A DNA stretch of 64,000 bases from Heyndrickxia oleronia (GTDB taxonomy: Bacteria > Bacillota > Bacilli > Bacillales > Bacillaceae_C), in NCBI RefSeq assembly GCF_017809215.1, contig NZ_CP065424.1, positions 3,504,001 to 3,568,000 of the forward strand, given 5' to 3'. Position 1 is the first letter of the stretch; the number at the start of each line of letters is the position of its first letter. The notes under the pieces were generated by a model. It was not told the DNA's origin. It was given only the letters and a program-made list of their open reading frames with translations, and searched no databases. The position numbers and the translations under genes are program-made. This document shows positions 1-8,462 of the stretch, piece by piece.

Positions 1-28
1 AGACGATTGAATATTGGAGGTTTATTTG

Positions 29-592
29 ATGGGACAATTACAAAGAATGCAGCTTATAGAGCATCAATCAAGGGCCTTTTTAGAAGGGGTGATTGAGAAT
101 ATTAATGATCAATGGGTATTTTTTGATTATGAGACTGATGAAGCGATGATGCTTGAACACTATATCGATCAAGAAATTGAAATCTATTTTCAGCATAAAT
201 GGATTAAAGGAATATTAGAAGAAGATGGTCGTCTCAATCATAAAAATGAAACGATTTTTCTATTGGATAAAATGAAGGTAAGAATGAGAAAGCAGATCGT
301 TTTTTCACTGCAAATGTTATTGGATGAGTTTGATGATGATGTATTTTTACAGTTTCTTTCCACGCTAAACACATTGGATTTTTCCATTTATGATTGTATT
401 TTTTGTCATAATCATCTTTCATTTTTAGATAATCTTGATAAAAAACAAGGGGTAAATATTCTTATTTTTGATAATGAAGAATCTGTTGTTGCGGTTCAAC
501 ACCATTTTATTTATGAAAATGAAAAACAAGATCGATTTGAATTCACTTTGAGTACAGGTAAAAGAGTGGTTATTGATAAAATGTTAAAATAA
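29..592 (+). CDS. DUF2777 family protein of unknown function
   Basis: A 187-residue soluble protein, acidic, with no signal peptide or membrane segment. The sequence (QLIEHQSRAF near the N-terminus, SIYDCIFCHN in the middle, VVIDKML at the end) matches my memory of the Bacillus DUF2777 family, whose role is unknown. I start at ATG 29, eight bases after a clear GGAGG; a TTG frame-mate at 14 overlaps that ribosome site and is unlikely. A strong hairpin terminator follows directly and is shared with the converging gene on the other strand. The operon upstream is outside the window. Family call is by recognition, moderately sure. Confidence 0.75.
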   Translation: MGQLQRMQLIEHQSRAFLEGVIENINDQWVFFDYETDEAMMLEHYIDQEIEIYFQHKWIKGILEEDGRLNHKNETIFLLDKMKVRMRKQIVFSLQMLLDEFDDDVFLQFLSTLNTLDFSIYDCIFCHNHLSFLDNLDKKQGVNILIFDNEESVVAVQHHFIYENEKQDRFEFTLSTGKRVVIDKMLK

Positions 593-616
593 ACGGAGCC
601 TAAGCTCCGTTTATTT
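587..616. terminator. Bidirectional terminator between converging genes
   Basis: Stem AAATAAACGGAGC with loop CTAA and its complement, with A and T tracts on both sides. It lies between the DUF2777 gene and the converging FIST-EAL gene. Confidence 0.8.
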
Positions 617-3527
617 ATATCATTATGCTATGTTGATGATTCAACCATTCCTTTAATTGATCAGGGAATAACGGTTTTTCAATAAAGTAGCCTTGTAAAA
701 AATCACAATTCATTCCTTCTAAAATTTCTAGCTGCTGCGTTGTTTCAATTCCTTCTGCTGTAACTTGTAAGCCGAGCCCGTGTCCCATTGTCATAATTGA
801 TTTTACAATGGCAAAATCAGGAGTATTTACATCTAAATTCTGAATAAATGAACGATCGATCTTTAAAATATGGATCGGCAAATTTTTCAAATAGCTCAAG
901 GAAGAATAACCAGTTCCAAAATCATCAATCGAAATTTTCACACCAATATTCGTAAGTGCTTTCATGACTTCTATTGTTTTTTGTGAATCATTTAGCATGA
1001 CTGTTTCTGTTAATTCTAGATGAAGATAGTTAGGATGCAGTCCTGAATATGCTAGTGCATTCTTTACCTCTTCAATAAACCATCGGTTTTGAAATTGAAA
1101 AGCAGAAACATTTATTGATATACTTACATCAGTTAATCCTTCATTATGCCAATCTACAACCTGTTTACAAGCCGTTTTCAATACCCATTTCCCAATTGAA
1201 TGGATTAAACCCGTTTCTTCGGCTATTGGAATAAACTCTAAAGGTGGAACTATTCCTCTTTGAGGATGCTGCCAACGGATTAGCGCTTCACAAGTTATCA
1301 GCTTTCTAGTCCCCTTTTCAACGATTGGCTGGTACAAAAGGTATAATTCATTATTTTTCAAAGCACGCCGTAGATCACTTTCCAGCTCTAAACGTTTAAT
1401 GGTTTCATCATTCATTTCATCAGAAAAGAAAATCCATTCATTCCCGCCTTGGAGCTTTGCTCGATTTAAGGCAATATCAGCATTCTTCATTAATATATCA
1501 CTATCATATCCGTCATAAGGATACATACTAACTCCAATGCTCGCTGTTATAAAGAACTCCTTATCTTGAAATTTGAAAGGTAATTGTATGGCTTCTAATA
1601 ATAATTTACACATACTAGTGACATATTCAGGGCTTGAATTTTTCGTTAATAAAATAGTGAATTTATCACTTCCAAATCTTCCTACATAAGCCCCTGTTAA
1701 AAGACAATTTTTTATTCTTACTGCCATTTCCTTTAAAAACAGATCGCCAGCATCATGTCCAAGTGCATCATTAATCATATTAAACCGATTAAAATCAACA
1801 AACAGAACAGCTAAAGTCCGTTTTTTCTTTTTAGCTCTCTCTAACATCCGATCAATAATTTCTTTAAATTTATTACGATTAGGTAACCCTGTTTCCTCAT
1901 CATAATTAGCTAATTGTGTGATTTTCCTTTCAAATTCCAAGTTCTCTGTTATGTCTCTTCCAATTCCATATATCCCTACACATTCATTATTCACAGTTAT
2001 CGGGATATTTTTTATATGATAATACGAAGCTTTGCCATTCTTCGTATATATTTCAATGTCATAATACTGAGGTTTACCATCAATTGTTCGATGAAAATGT
2101 CTTTTGATTCGATTTACATCTGCCTCTTGAACTAATTTTAACGCAGATTTTCCTAACAACTCTTCTTGTGCATATCCTAAGTTTTTAAGAAAAACAGGGT
2201 TCATACTAGTAAAATTCCCTCTTAAGTCTGTAGAATAAATCATATCTGTATTATTATTAAATAATGAACGATATTGTTCTTCTGATATTTTCATCTCATT
2301 ATTTAGAGCCTTAATATCTTGTGACGAAGCATTGATTAAATTTGATAGAGTGACGAATGTATGAGCATAATCAGGCATATGGTAATGAAGATCTGGTACC
2401 ATTTTGCTTTTTTCCTTAGCTTCGGAAAAGGCTAGATAGGACATTGAATGAGAAAATATTTGTGGAAATCCTCCTTGCCGCTTGGCAATTTCTCCATTAC
2501 AAAAAACCCCACTAACCGGCGCATTCATAGCTAAGGATTTTAACTCAAATTGTGTTAATCCCTCAATCCCTTTCATTCGTGTGATACTATGGAAAACAAA
2601 CACAGAATCAATTTTCTGCAACTTTAAGTTCTTTAGTTGTTTAATAGATGAATTTACTTGGCTCTCAATATTTGGAATAGCGAATGTTATTTCTTCCCCC
2701 TCAAAAATAGGGTCACTTACCTGGATTCCACCAAAATCTACGATTCTTTTAATAAAAAATTCCTTTTTCTTCCCATTTCTATGAATCAGTAACGGAAATT
2801 CCAAGCCGGAATATGGCAATCGGTTAATAAATCCTTGTCCCAAATAAGTCTTTAATACTTGTACTGGCTTTTTCCCATCAATTTCATATATTCGTTGATT
2901 TTTTGATTTTGTAACAGTAAATGTACTTCCAATCTCCTGCCAGTCAGCATTAACCATTGTTTTTACATAAAGGTTCTGATTATCTAATGAAGCAACAGCT
3001 ATCCCATGACTAGTTATCCCCTGCTGTGTCACTATAAAAGAATGATGGCTAGCCTCTTCTGCCATTACCCCTCCTACAATATGAATGTCTGGACTCCATT
3101 CATAAATACCTGATAGAACGTCATTTAGAAGAGAATAATGGTGACTTGCGAGTACAATTAATACCTTTGTTTCAGAGTTTACTAGTTCTTTCACAATCGT
3201 TTGTCCAAGCTGAAACCCATTCGTATCTTCTTGGATAGTAAATAAATTGGAATGAATATTCGTTTTATCAAAAACAGTAAAGGTGAGGATTGGCTTTCTC
3301 TCTGAAACCCGACCATCTATAATTTCTCCACGGGAATTGCCACCAATCAATTTTGCTTTCGGAAGATGCTTTAAGAGAGTATTTCGTAATGTGTCCAATT
3401 CCTGACCTTCCATTTGTGAAACATAGGCTTGTATCAATAAAGTTGGATATTGTGCTAACTCATGATCATTAATAAACTTTATTAATTGCCCTTCATTTTC
3501 ATAAATTAGTTGAAATGACGTTGCCAT
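615..3527 (-). CDS. FIST-PAS-GGDEF-EAL cyclic-di-GMP signalling protein
   Basis: A 970-residue cytoplasmic sensor-effector with no membrane segment. Domains in order: FIST N-terminal sensory domain (about 25-220), FIST C-terminal domain (about 225-370), PAS (about 415-535), GGDEF (about 545-700), EAL (about 715-960). FIST domains are thought to bind small ligands such as amino acids. The GGDEF signature is degenerate (GRFGSDKF near residue 620), so cyclase activity is unlikely. The EAL side looks complete (CEALIRW near 748, ELTETVM, DDFGTGYSS near 870, LKIDRSFI, EGIET), so I infer a c-di-GMP phosphodiesterase, perhaps with GTP sensing by the GGDEF domain. It is a single gene with a GGTGG ribosome site. 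Confidence 0.9.
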   Translation of the reverse strand: MATSFQLIYENEGQLIKFINDHELAQYPTLLIQAYVSQMEGQELDTLRNTLLKHLPKAKLIGGNSRGEIIDGRVSERKPILTFTVFDKTNIHSNLFTIQEDTNGFQLGQTIVKELVNSETKVLIVLASHHYSLLNDVLSGIYEWSPDIHIVGGVMAEEASHHSFIVTQQGITSHGIAVASLDNQNLYVKTMVNADWQEIGSTFTVTKSKNQRIYEIDGKKPVQVLKTYLGQGFINRLPYSGLEFPLLIHRNGKKKEFFIKRIVDFGGIQVSDPIFEGEEITFAIPNIESQVNSSIKQLKNLKLQKIDSVFVFHSITRMKGIEGLTQFELKSLAMNAPVSGVFCNGEIAKRQGGFPQIFSHSMSYLAFSEAKEKSKMVPDLHYHMPDYAHTFVTLSNLINASSQDIKALNNEMKISEEQYRSLFNNNTDMIYSTDLRGNFTSMNPVFLKNLGYAQEELLGKSALKLVQEADVNRIKRHFHRTIDGKPQYYDIEIYTKNGKASYYHIKNIPITVNNECVGIYGIGRDITENLEFERKITQLANYDEETGLPNRNKFKEIIDRMLERAKKKKRTLAVLFVDFNRFNMINDALGHDAGDLFLKEMAVRIKNCLLTGAYVGRFGSDKFTILLTKNSSPEYVTSMCKLLLEAIQLPFKFQDKEFFITASIGVSMYPYDGYDSDILMKNADIALNRAKLQGGNEWIFFSDEMNDETIKRLELESDLRRALKNNELYLLYQPIVEKGTRKLITCEALIRWQHPQRGIVPPLEFIPIAEETGLIHSIGKWVLKTACKQVVDWHNEGLTDVSISINVSAFQFQNRWFIEEVKNALAYSGLHPNYLHLELTETVMLNDSQKTIEVMKALTNIGVKISIDDFGTGYSSLSYLKNLPIHILKIDRSFIQNLDVNTPDFAIVKSIMTMGHGLGLQVTAEGIETTQQLEILEGMNCDFLQGYFIEKPLFPDQLKEWLNHQHSIMI

Positions 3528-3621
3528 GGTGTCAATCCACCACCTTAATTGTCGAAATTTTGGTTATCTTTACACTTATTTTACAGGATAAACTTCCTAC
3601 TGTCACTAAGACCAAAATAAA

Positions 3622-3654
3622 AAAGCGTCATCGCTTTTCAGCTAATGACGCTTT
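3622..3654 (-). terminator. Terminator of yisL
   Basis: Stem AAAGCGTCAT/ATGACGCTTT just after the yisL stop codon, followed on the minus strand by a T run. Confidence 0.75.
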
Positions 3655-3657
3655 CTA

Positions 3658-4032
3658 TTATCCAAATGGATGTAATCCCATACGTAGTTTAACAAATCCT
3701 AGATATAGAACAGCTACGAAGAAAATGATGAATAATAACCAGAAAAGACCTGTGCCTTTTCCTTTCTTAATACGAGTTAAAATCATTTCCATCATTCCAA
3801 TGACAAGTAAACCACCTAATAATTTCATTCCGTATAGTGCAGGACCAAATGTTGACTGGAATTTAAAGAATAGAATTCCACCTGTGATAATGACTAATAT
3901 GTAAAATAATCTTAGAATCATGTGAACAATCTTAGAGCCTTTTGTATTTCCACTTTTATAAAGTGCAAATGCAATGACAAACAAGATGATTGCAATGACC
4001 CATGTCGTAACATGTGCATGTGTTGTATACAT
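3658..4032 (-). CDS. yisL: YisL family small membrane protein (UPF0344)
   Basis: A 124-residue protein with about four hydrophobic segments (VIAIILFVIAFAL, MILRLFYILVIITGGIL, LLGGLLVIGMMEM, LFWLLFIIFFVAVL). It resembles B. subtilis YisL in length and in the MILRLFYIL and GLMEM-like stretches. Function is unknown. ATG at 4032 follows AGGAGG. It sits next to yisK as in B. subtilis, with about 75 bp between them, so the two may be cotranscribed. A terminator follows it. Confidence 0.85.
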   Translation of the reverse strand: MYTTHAHVTTWVIAIILFVIAFALYKSGNTKGSKIVHMILRLFYILVIITGGILFFKFQSTFGPALYGMKLLGGLLVIGMMEMILTRIKKGKGTGLFWLLFIIFFVAVLYLGFVKLRMGLHPFG

Positions 4033-4107
4033 TTATTTAACCTCCTAAAGTTTTATGTGCTTCAAACATCTTATCATAAGAAGAGTATTGAAGATATATC
4101 CTGTATT

Positions 4108-4998
4108 CTATTGTACTTTATTTGTCAAAGTTCCAATCCCCTCGATACTAATATCAATTCGATCGTTCTTTTTCAAAAATTTAGGTGGATTGAATCCTTT
4201 CCCTACTCCAGAAGGTGTTCCTGTAGCAATGATGTCTCCTGGTTCTAATGTCATCCCTTTGGATAAAGTAGAAATAATGGTTTCAATGGAAAAAATAAAA
4301 TGTTTTGTATTTGAATTTTGACGAATTTCATCATTGACTTTCGTTGTAATTGTTAAATCATTGGGACTAGAAATAGCCGAATGATGAACAATCCATGGTC
4401 CAATTGGACAAGATGTATCTAAACTTTTTCCAATAAAAAACTGCTTATGTCTACTTTGTAAATCCCTTGCAGTAATATCATTTAGAATGGTATAGCCAAA
4501 AACATATTGCAATGCTTCTTCTTCTGAAATATTTTTCCCTTTTTTGCCGATAACCACAGCTAATTCCCCTTCATAGTCTAGTTGATTCGTAATCTCTGAA
4601 TGGGCTTGTATCGTAGTTAAATGCCCTGTGACTGTTGTTGTTGCCTTTGTAAATACCATTACATGCTCAGGAATGTCTGCTTCACTTCCCATTTCAATTG
4701 CGTGTTCACGATAATTCTTGCCTACACACATAATATTTTTTATTGGATGTGGAATTGGTGAAAGCCATTCGATCATATCCTTATTGACTAGATATGTATT
4801 TCTATCATTGCCCAAGTTCTCTATTGTTTGGTTAACTGAGCTAATAAAGGAATCTCCCTGCTTAATTCCCTCTATTAGTGTTAAAGGTAAGGTACCATCT
4901 TTTTTTGCCAACAAGGCAAGATTCATTATTTCATTAGATTGATCATCAAATACCCCATATTGCTCTGTTCCATTAATCTTAAAACTTAAAAATTTCAT
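4108..4998 (-). CDS. yisK: Fumarylacetoacetate hydrolase-fold protein (YisK-like)
   Basis: A 296-residue FAH-superfamily enzyme. Motifs: CVGKNYREHAIEMGSE, the metal-ligand region YEGELAVVIGKKG, NDITARDLQ, and the C-terminal PGDIIATGTPSGVG. FAH-fold enzymes hydrolyse or decarboxylate beta-dicarbonyl acids using Mg or Mn; B. subtilis YisK is reported as an oxaloacetate decarboxylase tied to cell-shape control through Mbl. The substrate here is inferred by homology only. I start at ATG 4998, preceded by GGGGTGAG; the frame stays open upstream to 5061 inside the neighbouring DUF418 gene, which is unlikely to be coding. Sits between DUF418 and yisL, same strand. Confidence 0.82.
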   Translation of the reverse strand: MKFLSFKINGTEQYGVFDDQSNEIMNLALLAKKDGTLPLTLIEGIKQGDSFISSVNQTIENLGNDRNTYLVNKDMIEWLSPIPHPIKNIMCVGKNYREHAIEMGSEADIPEHVMVFTKATTTVTGHLTTIQAHSEITNQLDYEGELAVVIGKKGKNISEEEALQYVFGYTILNDITARDLQSRHKQFFIGKSLDTSCPIGPWIVHHSAISSPNDLTITTKVNDEIRQNSNTKHFIFSIETIISTLSKGMTLEPGDIIATGTPSGVGKGFNPPKFLKKNDRIDISIEGIGTLTNKVQ

Positions 4999-5018
4999 TT
5001 TCTCACCCCTTGATCCAT

Positions 5019-6203
5019 TTATTTTGATTTTATAGCTTTTCCATAAGTTAGTAAACGCCATACTTTTTCAACAGGTCCATATTTAAACTTAATAAACCAT
5101 AGCTCTGCTAGTACTACCTGTATGATATAGATTAATATAGCGAGCAGCATACTTGTTCCTAGTGTCAGCTTAGTATATAAACCCAATCCATAATGATAAA
5201 AAATCAATGTACCTACTATTGATTGAGTTAAATAAATTGTTAATGACATTCGACCAGCCGTAGCAAAAGGTTTGAAGAGTTTACTAAAATATTTATTTGT
5301 TAATAAAAGAATGATAAGTGAAATGTAAGCTAGGCTTAAAATCGTTCCTCCTAATGATTGCTGTATAAATTTATATGCAAGGTTAGAATCAATAACTACG
5401 GGTAATAGCTTTAAAAATAAGCCAATGATTGCTGAAAGAATTAATAAAACAAGCCACTTCTTCTTATCTATTTTCGTTTGAAGCCATTTAAGCTTCGCTG
5501 CACCTGCCCCAATCATCATTAATGGAATGATAGAAAATAGGATAAAAATAATATTTTCTGGCCCATTCACCATATACCAATCATGAAAACGCTGTGCTGT
5601 AATTTCAATATATGTACCTGAACCGTAGTTTTTTACTGAATCAGTAATACCTGCCATATCTGCATATGTGCTAATATCATGTGGTGAAGTCATCGCAAGA
5701 AGCATTAATAATAAACTAAATAGCAGGTTAGGAATCAAAAATAAAGCTAATCCAGAATAGATCAATGTTTTTCCAGACCAATTTAATATAAGCATTAAAA
5801 TCAATCCGAATATTGCATAATTCAGTAAGATATCTCCAGACCAAATAAAAAAGGCGTGAATGGCTCCAATTACGACTAATAGCAAAAGTCTGCGAACACC
5901 TAATTTATTAAATGAAATACCTTTTTGTTCGCATCTTTCCCTCAAGATCACTAATCCATATCCAAATAGCATAGCAAATATCGGATAAAAGCTAGATTGA
6001 ACTAGTACTTCAATCCAGGAGAATAAAGACTTGTCTGTTCCCTGCCACCACCCCTGTGGGTCGTAATATAGGATTGGTGATTCGAACGAGATCATATTTA
6101 CAAAAAAGATACCTAGTAAGCTAAATCCTCTTAATACATCTAAAGAAGAAATTCTTTCATTACTTTGAATTGGCTGCACTTGACTGTCTGTCCCCCTAAA
6201 CAT
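5019..6203 (-). CDS. DUF418 family membrane protein
   Basis: A 394-residue polytopic protein with about ten hydrophobic segments. It opens with SLDVLRGFSLLGIFFVNM, the typical start of YeiB/DUF418 proteins, and the C-terminal half (FATAGRMSLTIYLTQS) carries the DUF418 signature. Its role is unknown; related proteins are proposed transporters or acyltransferase-like. The ATG at 6203 has no clear ribosome site, so the start could be slightly downstream. The stop lies 20 bp before the yisK start, suggesting cotranscription. It is divergent from gerPA. Confidence 0.85.
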   Translation of the reverse strand: MFRGTDSQVQPIQSNERISSLDVLRGFSLLGIFFVNMISFESPILYYDPQGWWQGTDKSLFSWIEVLVQSSFYPIFAMLFGYGLVILRERCEQKGISFNKLGVRRLLLLVVIGAIHAFFIWSGDILLNYAIFGLILMLILNWSGKTLIYSGLALFLIPNLLFSLLLMLLAMTSPHDISTYADMAGITDSVKNYGSGTYIEITAQRFHDWYMVNGPENIIFILFSIIPLMMIGAGAAKLKWLQTKIDKKKWLVLLILSAIIGLFLKLLPVVIDSNLAYKFIQQSLGGTILSLAYISLIILLLTNKYFSKLFKPFATAGRMSLTIYLTQSIVGTLIFYHYGLGLYTKLTLGTSMLLAILIYIIQVVLAELWFIKFKYGPVEKVWRLLTYGKAIKSK

Positions 6204-6278
6204 TTATTAATTTTAAAAGATAAAAAATAACGATCTAATTTCATTGTACAATGACTTATCCAATTAGGCGAATGAATC

Positions 6279-6305
6279 ACACATCTTTTATTTCCTCATA
6301 TGATA
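6279..6305 (+). promoter_or_regulatory. Candidate sigma-K promoter of gerP operon
   Basis: CATATGATA at 6297-6305 fits the sigma-K -10 consensus CATAnnnTA, and an AC at 6279-6280 lies 16 bp upstream as expected for -35. B. subtilis gerP is transcribed in the mother cell by sigma-K and repressed by GerE. The assignment is by pattern and context. Confidence 0.55.
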
Positions 6306-6399
6306 TTCATGTAATCATGTATTTTAGGCTTTTTCAGAATTCTGCTAAAGAGATATGATTCCTCATTTGGGAATCTTGGTCAAAAGGATGTGAACGGTT

Positions 6400-6621
6400 A
6401 TGCCAGGCTTTGTTGGTGCCGTTCAAATCATGAATATTGGTTCGAGCGGTGTTTTTCATATCGGTGATGTTTTTCAATTGACTCCCATATCAACAGCAAA
6501 AACCTTTGCAGGCGCGGGATCTTTTAACACGGGAGAGACTTTAACCATTAGAAATCATCAATCTGCAACAAATACTTTCGATAATGATGGAATTGATCAG
6601 GGAAATAATTTTAATTTGTAA
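6400..6621 (+). CDS. gerPA: Spore germination protein GerPA
   Basis: A 73-residue first gene of the gerP operon. It carries the PGFVGAVQIMNIGSSGVFHIGD pattern in its N-terminal half (a GerPA/GerPF-type small protein). GerP proteins are coat-associated and allow germinants to pass the spore coat to receptors in the inner membrane; mutants germinate slowly. Start ATG 6400 follows AAAGGATGTGA. It closely resembles GerPF at the other end of the operon, which suggests an old duplication. Expression is probably late mother-cell (see promoter). Confidence 0.93.
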   Translation: MPGFVGAVQIMNIGSSGVFHIGDVFQLTPISTAKTFAGAGSFNTGETLTIRNHQSATNTFDNDGIDQGNNFNL

Positions 6622-6634
6622 TAGGTGTGATTAT

Positions 6635-6850
6635 ATGAAGGTTTATATTCAACAAACGATTCAAATAAGGATGATTAAAATCGGGGGTATTTCTAATTCC
6701 TCTGTATTCCAGATTGGTACGGCCGGAATCATTAAGCCAGCTTCCTATTTGTATGATACTGGATGCTTTACTGAACCCGCTCCAGTAATTGGAACTGCGC
6801 AAGGGGCTGAAGAATTCCCGCCAATTGTCGTTCCTTTTAGAAATGATTAA
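6635..6850 (+). CDS. gerPB: Spore germination protein GerPB
   Basis: A 71-residue protein: MKVYIQQTIQIRMIKIGG start, then SSVFQIGTAG, typical of GerPB. ATG 6635 lies 13 bp after the gerPA stop with AGGTGTGA upstream. Acts with the other GerP proteins in spore-coat permeability to germinants; the biochemical role of single subunits is not known. A longer frame beginning at 6584 overlaps gerPA and lacks a ribosome site. Confidence 0.92.
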   Translation: MKVYIQQTIQIRMIKIGGISNSSVFQIGTAGIIKPASYLYDTGCFTEPAPVIGTAQGAEEFPPIVVPFRND

Positions 6851-6905
6851 TCAACGTTAATCATCATATGATACACAATCAACAACAAAAGGGGAGGTTT
6901 TATTT

Positions 6906-7520
6906 ATGATTGATTATAATGGTCATATTCAAAAATTATATCAATATATTCAATATCAACAAAAAAAACTATCCCAATTTGAAAAAATGATTAACAAATT
7001 ATCGAAGGAAATTGATGCGCTTAAGGATAAGCCTCCTATCAATGTGGAGCGTTTAGAATATAAATTTGATCAACTAAAAATCGAAAAACTTGATGGTACA
7101 TTAAATATCGGGATAAATCCCGCGGATTTAAATAATATCGAGGATATGGAAATTCCTACTCCCCAAATGCAACCGAATTTTATTACGAATCCTGCTTTTA
7201 AACAAAACCTTTTAGGTCGATTAGGGCAATACATTAGTAAAGATGTCAACTCAGTAATCCATGATACTGAACAACAATTAGGCTATCGATTGGATACGAA
7301 ATATCGAGATTTTATCATAGAGGATCTTCAAAAACAGCTACCACAGCGGGTTGATTATTTCATTAACATTCTTGCGGGGGAAAATCATGGAAATGTGACT
7401 CAAGAAGAGTTATTAAACCAAGTATTTGCAAGATTGAAAGCAGACATTGATCAAGCAGTATATATGTTTATTTCGAAATTACCAAATAATATGAACGGAG
7501 ATGAGCAGAATGGAGCTTAA
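6906..7520 (+). CDS. gerPC: Spore germination protein GerPC
   Basis: A 204-residue protein, the only large member of the operon. The N-terminal third (about 8-60) is a predicted coiled coil (LYQYIQYQQKKLSQFEKMI), followed by a Pro-rich linker (IPTPQMQPNF) and a helical C-terminal region. Matches GerPC. ATG 6906 follows GGGGAGG. The end overlaps gerPD by about 11 bp, pointing to coupled translation. Confidence 0.92.
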   Translation: MIDYNGHIQKLYQYIQYQQKKLSQFEKMINKLSKEIDALKDKPPINVERLEYKFDQLKIEKLDGTLNIGINPADLNNIEDMEIPTPQMQPNFITNPAFKQNLLGRLGQYISKDVNSVIHDTEQQLGYRLDTKYRDFIIEDLQKQLPQRVDYFINILAGENHGNVTQEELLNQVFARLKADIDQAVYMFISKLPNNMNGDEQNGA

Positions 7521-7686
7521 TGTAGTCAATCGAGAAATTAATGTAGGTAACATACGTGTAATCGGGATAGCGAGTTCCTCACTTTTCCTTATTGGTGATG
7601 CAGAAACCATTCAGCAAGCAGCAACCTTTGATACACCGGCGGAATCTCTAATTATTGGACCGTTTACTCCATTTGTTCCTGATTAA
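7510..7686 (+). CDS. gerPD: Spore germination protein GerPD
   Basis: A 58-residue protein (MELNVVNREINVGNIRV, SSSLFLIGDAE) of the GerPD type. I choose ATG 7510, nine bases after GGAG, rather than the in-frame ATG 7501 that overlaps the ribosome site. It overlaps the end of gerPC and is followed after 4 bp by gerPE. Confidence 0.9.
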   Translation: MELNVVNREINVGNIRVIGIASSSLFLIGDAETIQQAATFDTPAESLIIGPFTPFVPD

Positions 7687-7690
7687 TAAT

Positions 7691-8095
7691 ATGAATATGG
7701 CGCAAAGAAATTCTTTTGTAGATGATGTAAAAATTAATGATATCTTCTATGCTTCTAATGTCCATATTGGAGACTCTACCTTTCTCAATGCATATAATAG
7801 AGTATTTGCGGTCCAAAGGGAAAAACAAATTTATTATGGATATGAAGCTGATTATGAAAATTTCGCAAATTTCAAGGAGCCTATTCCGATCCCACCAATT
7901 TCCGAAGCACTCCGTTTTAATCGATATAATGCCAATCCAAATATTCATGTTTCCCATGTGAGAATAATCGGTTTATCTACAAGCGCTATTTTCCATATTG
8001 GTAGTACAAAAAAGGTCTATCTGGAATCAAGGGTTCATCATACTCGACAGTTAGAAGAAAAATCTAGGAAACCTTCAGAGAGTGTACAGCGGTAA
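7691..8095 (+). CDS. gerPE: Spore germination protein GerPE
   Basis: A 134-residue protein with the small-GerP motif twice (FYASNVHIGDS near the start, TSAIFHIGSTK near the end), which fits GerPE. The ATG at 7691 (or 7697) has no good ribosome site of its own; translation is probably coupled to gerPD, whose stop is 4 bp upstream. Confidence 0.9.
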   Translation: MNMAQRNSFVDDVKINDIFYASNVHIGDSTFLNAYNRVFAVQREKQIYYGYEADYENFANFKEPIPIPPISEALRFNRYNANPNIHVSHVRIIGLSTSAIFHIGSTKKVYLESRVHHTRQLEEKSRKPSESVQR

Positions 8096-8205
8096 TATGT
8101 ATAGTTCTTCAATAGTTAATTACGATAAGCTATAAATCTATACGAAGAAACCAAGAAAGTTTTTAAGAGCCTATAAAAATACTTTACTAGAAAAGGATGT
8201 TGACC

Positions 8206-8427
8206 ATGCCTGCCTTAGTTGGGGCTACACAAATTATTAATGTTGAAGGTAATGGTGTCGTACATTTCGGAGATACAGCGATTATTTCCCCAAAAACCAG
8301 TGCGAAAACTACAAATGGTTCTGGGGCAGTAAATACAGGAGCCTTATTTATGGTTAATAATGGATTTAGTTTGAATACAACCTTTGATGCAAATCTAATC
8401 GATCAGCCTATTGCTGGAAATAATTAA
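8206..8427 (+). CDS. gerPF: Spore germination protein GerPF
   Basis: A 73-residue protein beginning MPALVGATQIINVEGNGVV with HFGD, the GerPF signature, and resembling GerPA. ATG 8206 follows AAAGGATG; the frame-mate ATG at 8197 overlaps that site. A 110-bp gap separates it from gerPE, wider than the other gaps in the operon, so a secondary promoter is possible. It ends at a terminator shared with addA. Confidence 0.92.
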   Translation: MPALVGATQIINVEGNGVVHFGDTAIISPKTSAKTTNGSGAVNTGALFMVNNGFSLNTTFDANLIDQPIAGNN

Positions 8428-8437
8428 ATAAAAAAAA

Positions 8438-8462
8438 TAGGAACAGTTTAATCCTGTTCCTA
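8438..8462. terminator. Bidirectional terminator between gerPF and addA
   Basis: Stem TAGGAACAG/CTGTTCCTA with an A tract before it; it overlaps the addA stop codon. Confidence 0.75.

Noticed and set aside
3515..3904. 129-codon plus frame
   Set aside because: Antisense to yisL and to its terminator; no family or ribosome site.
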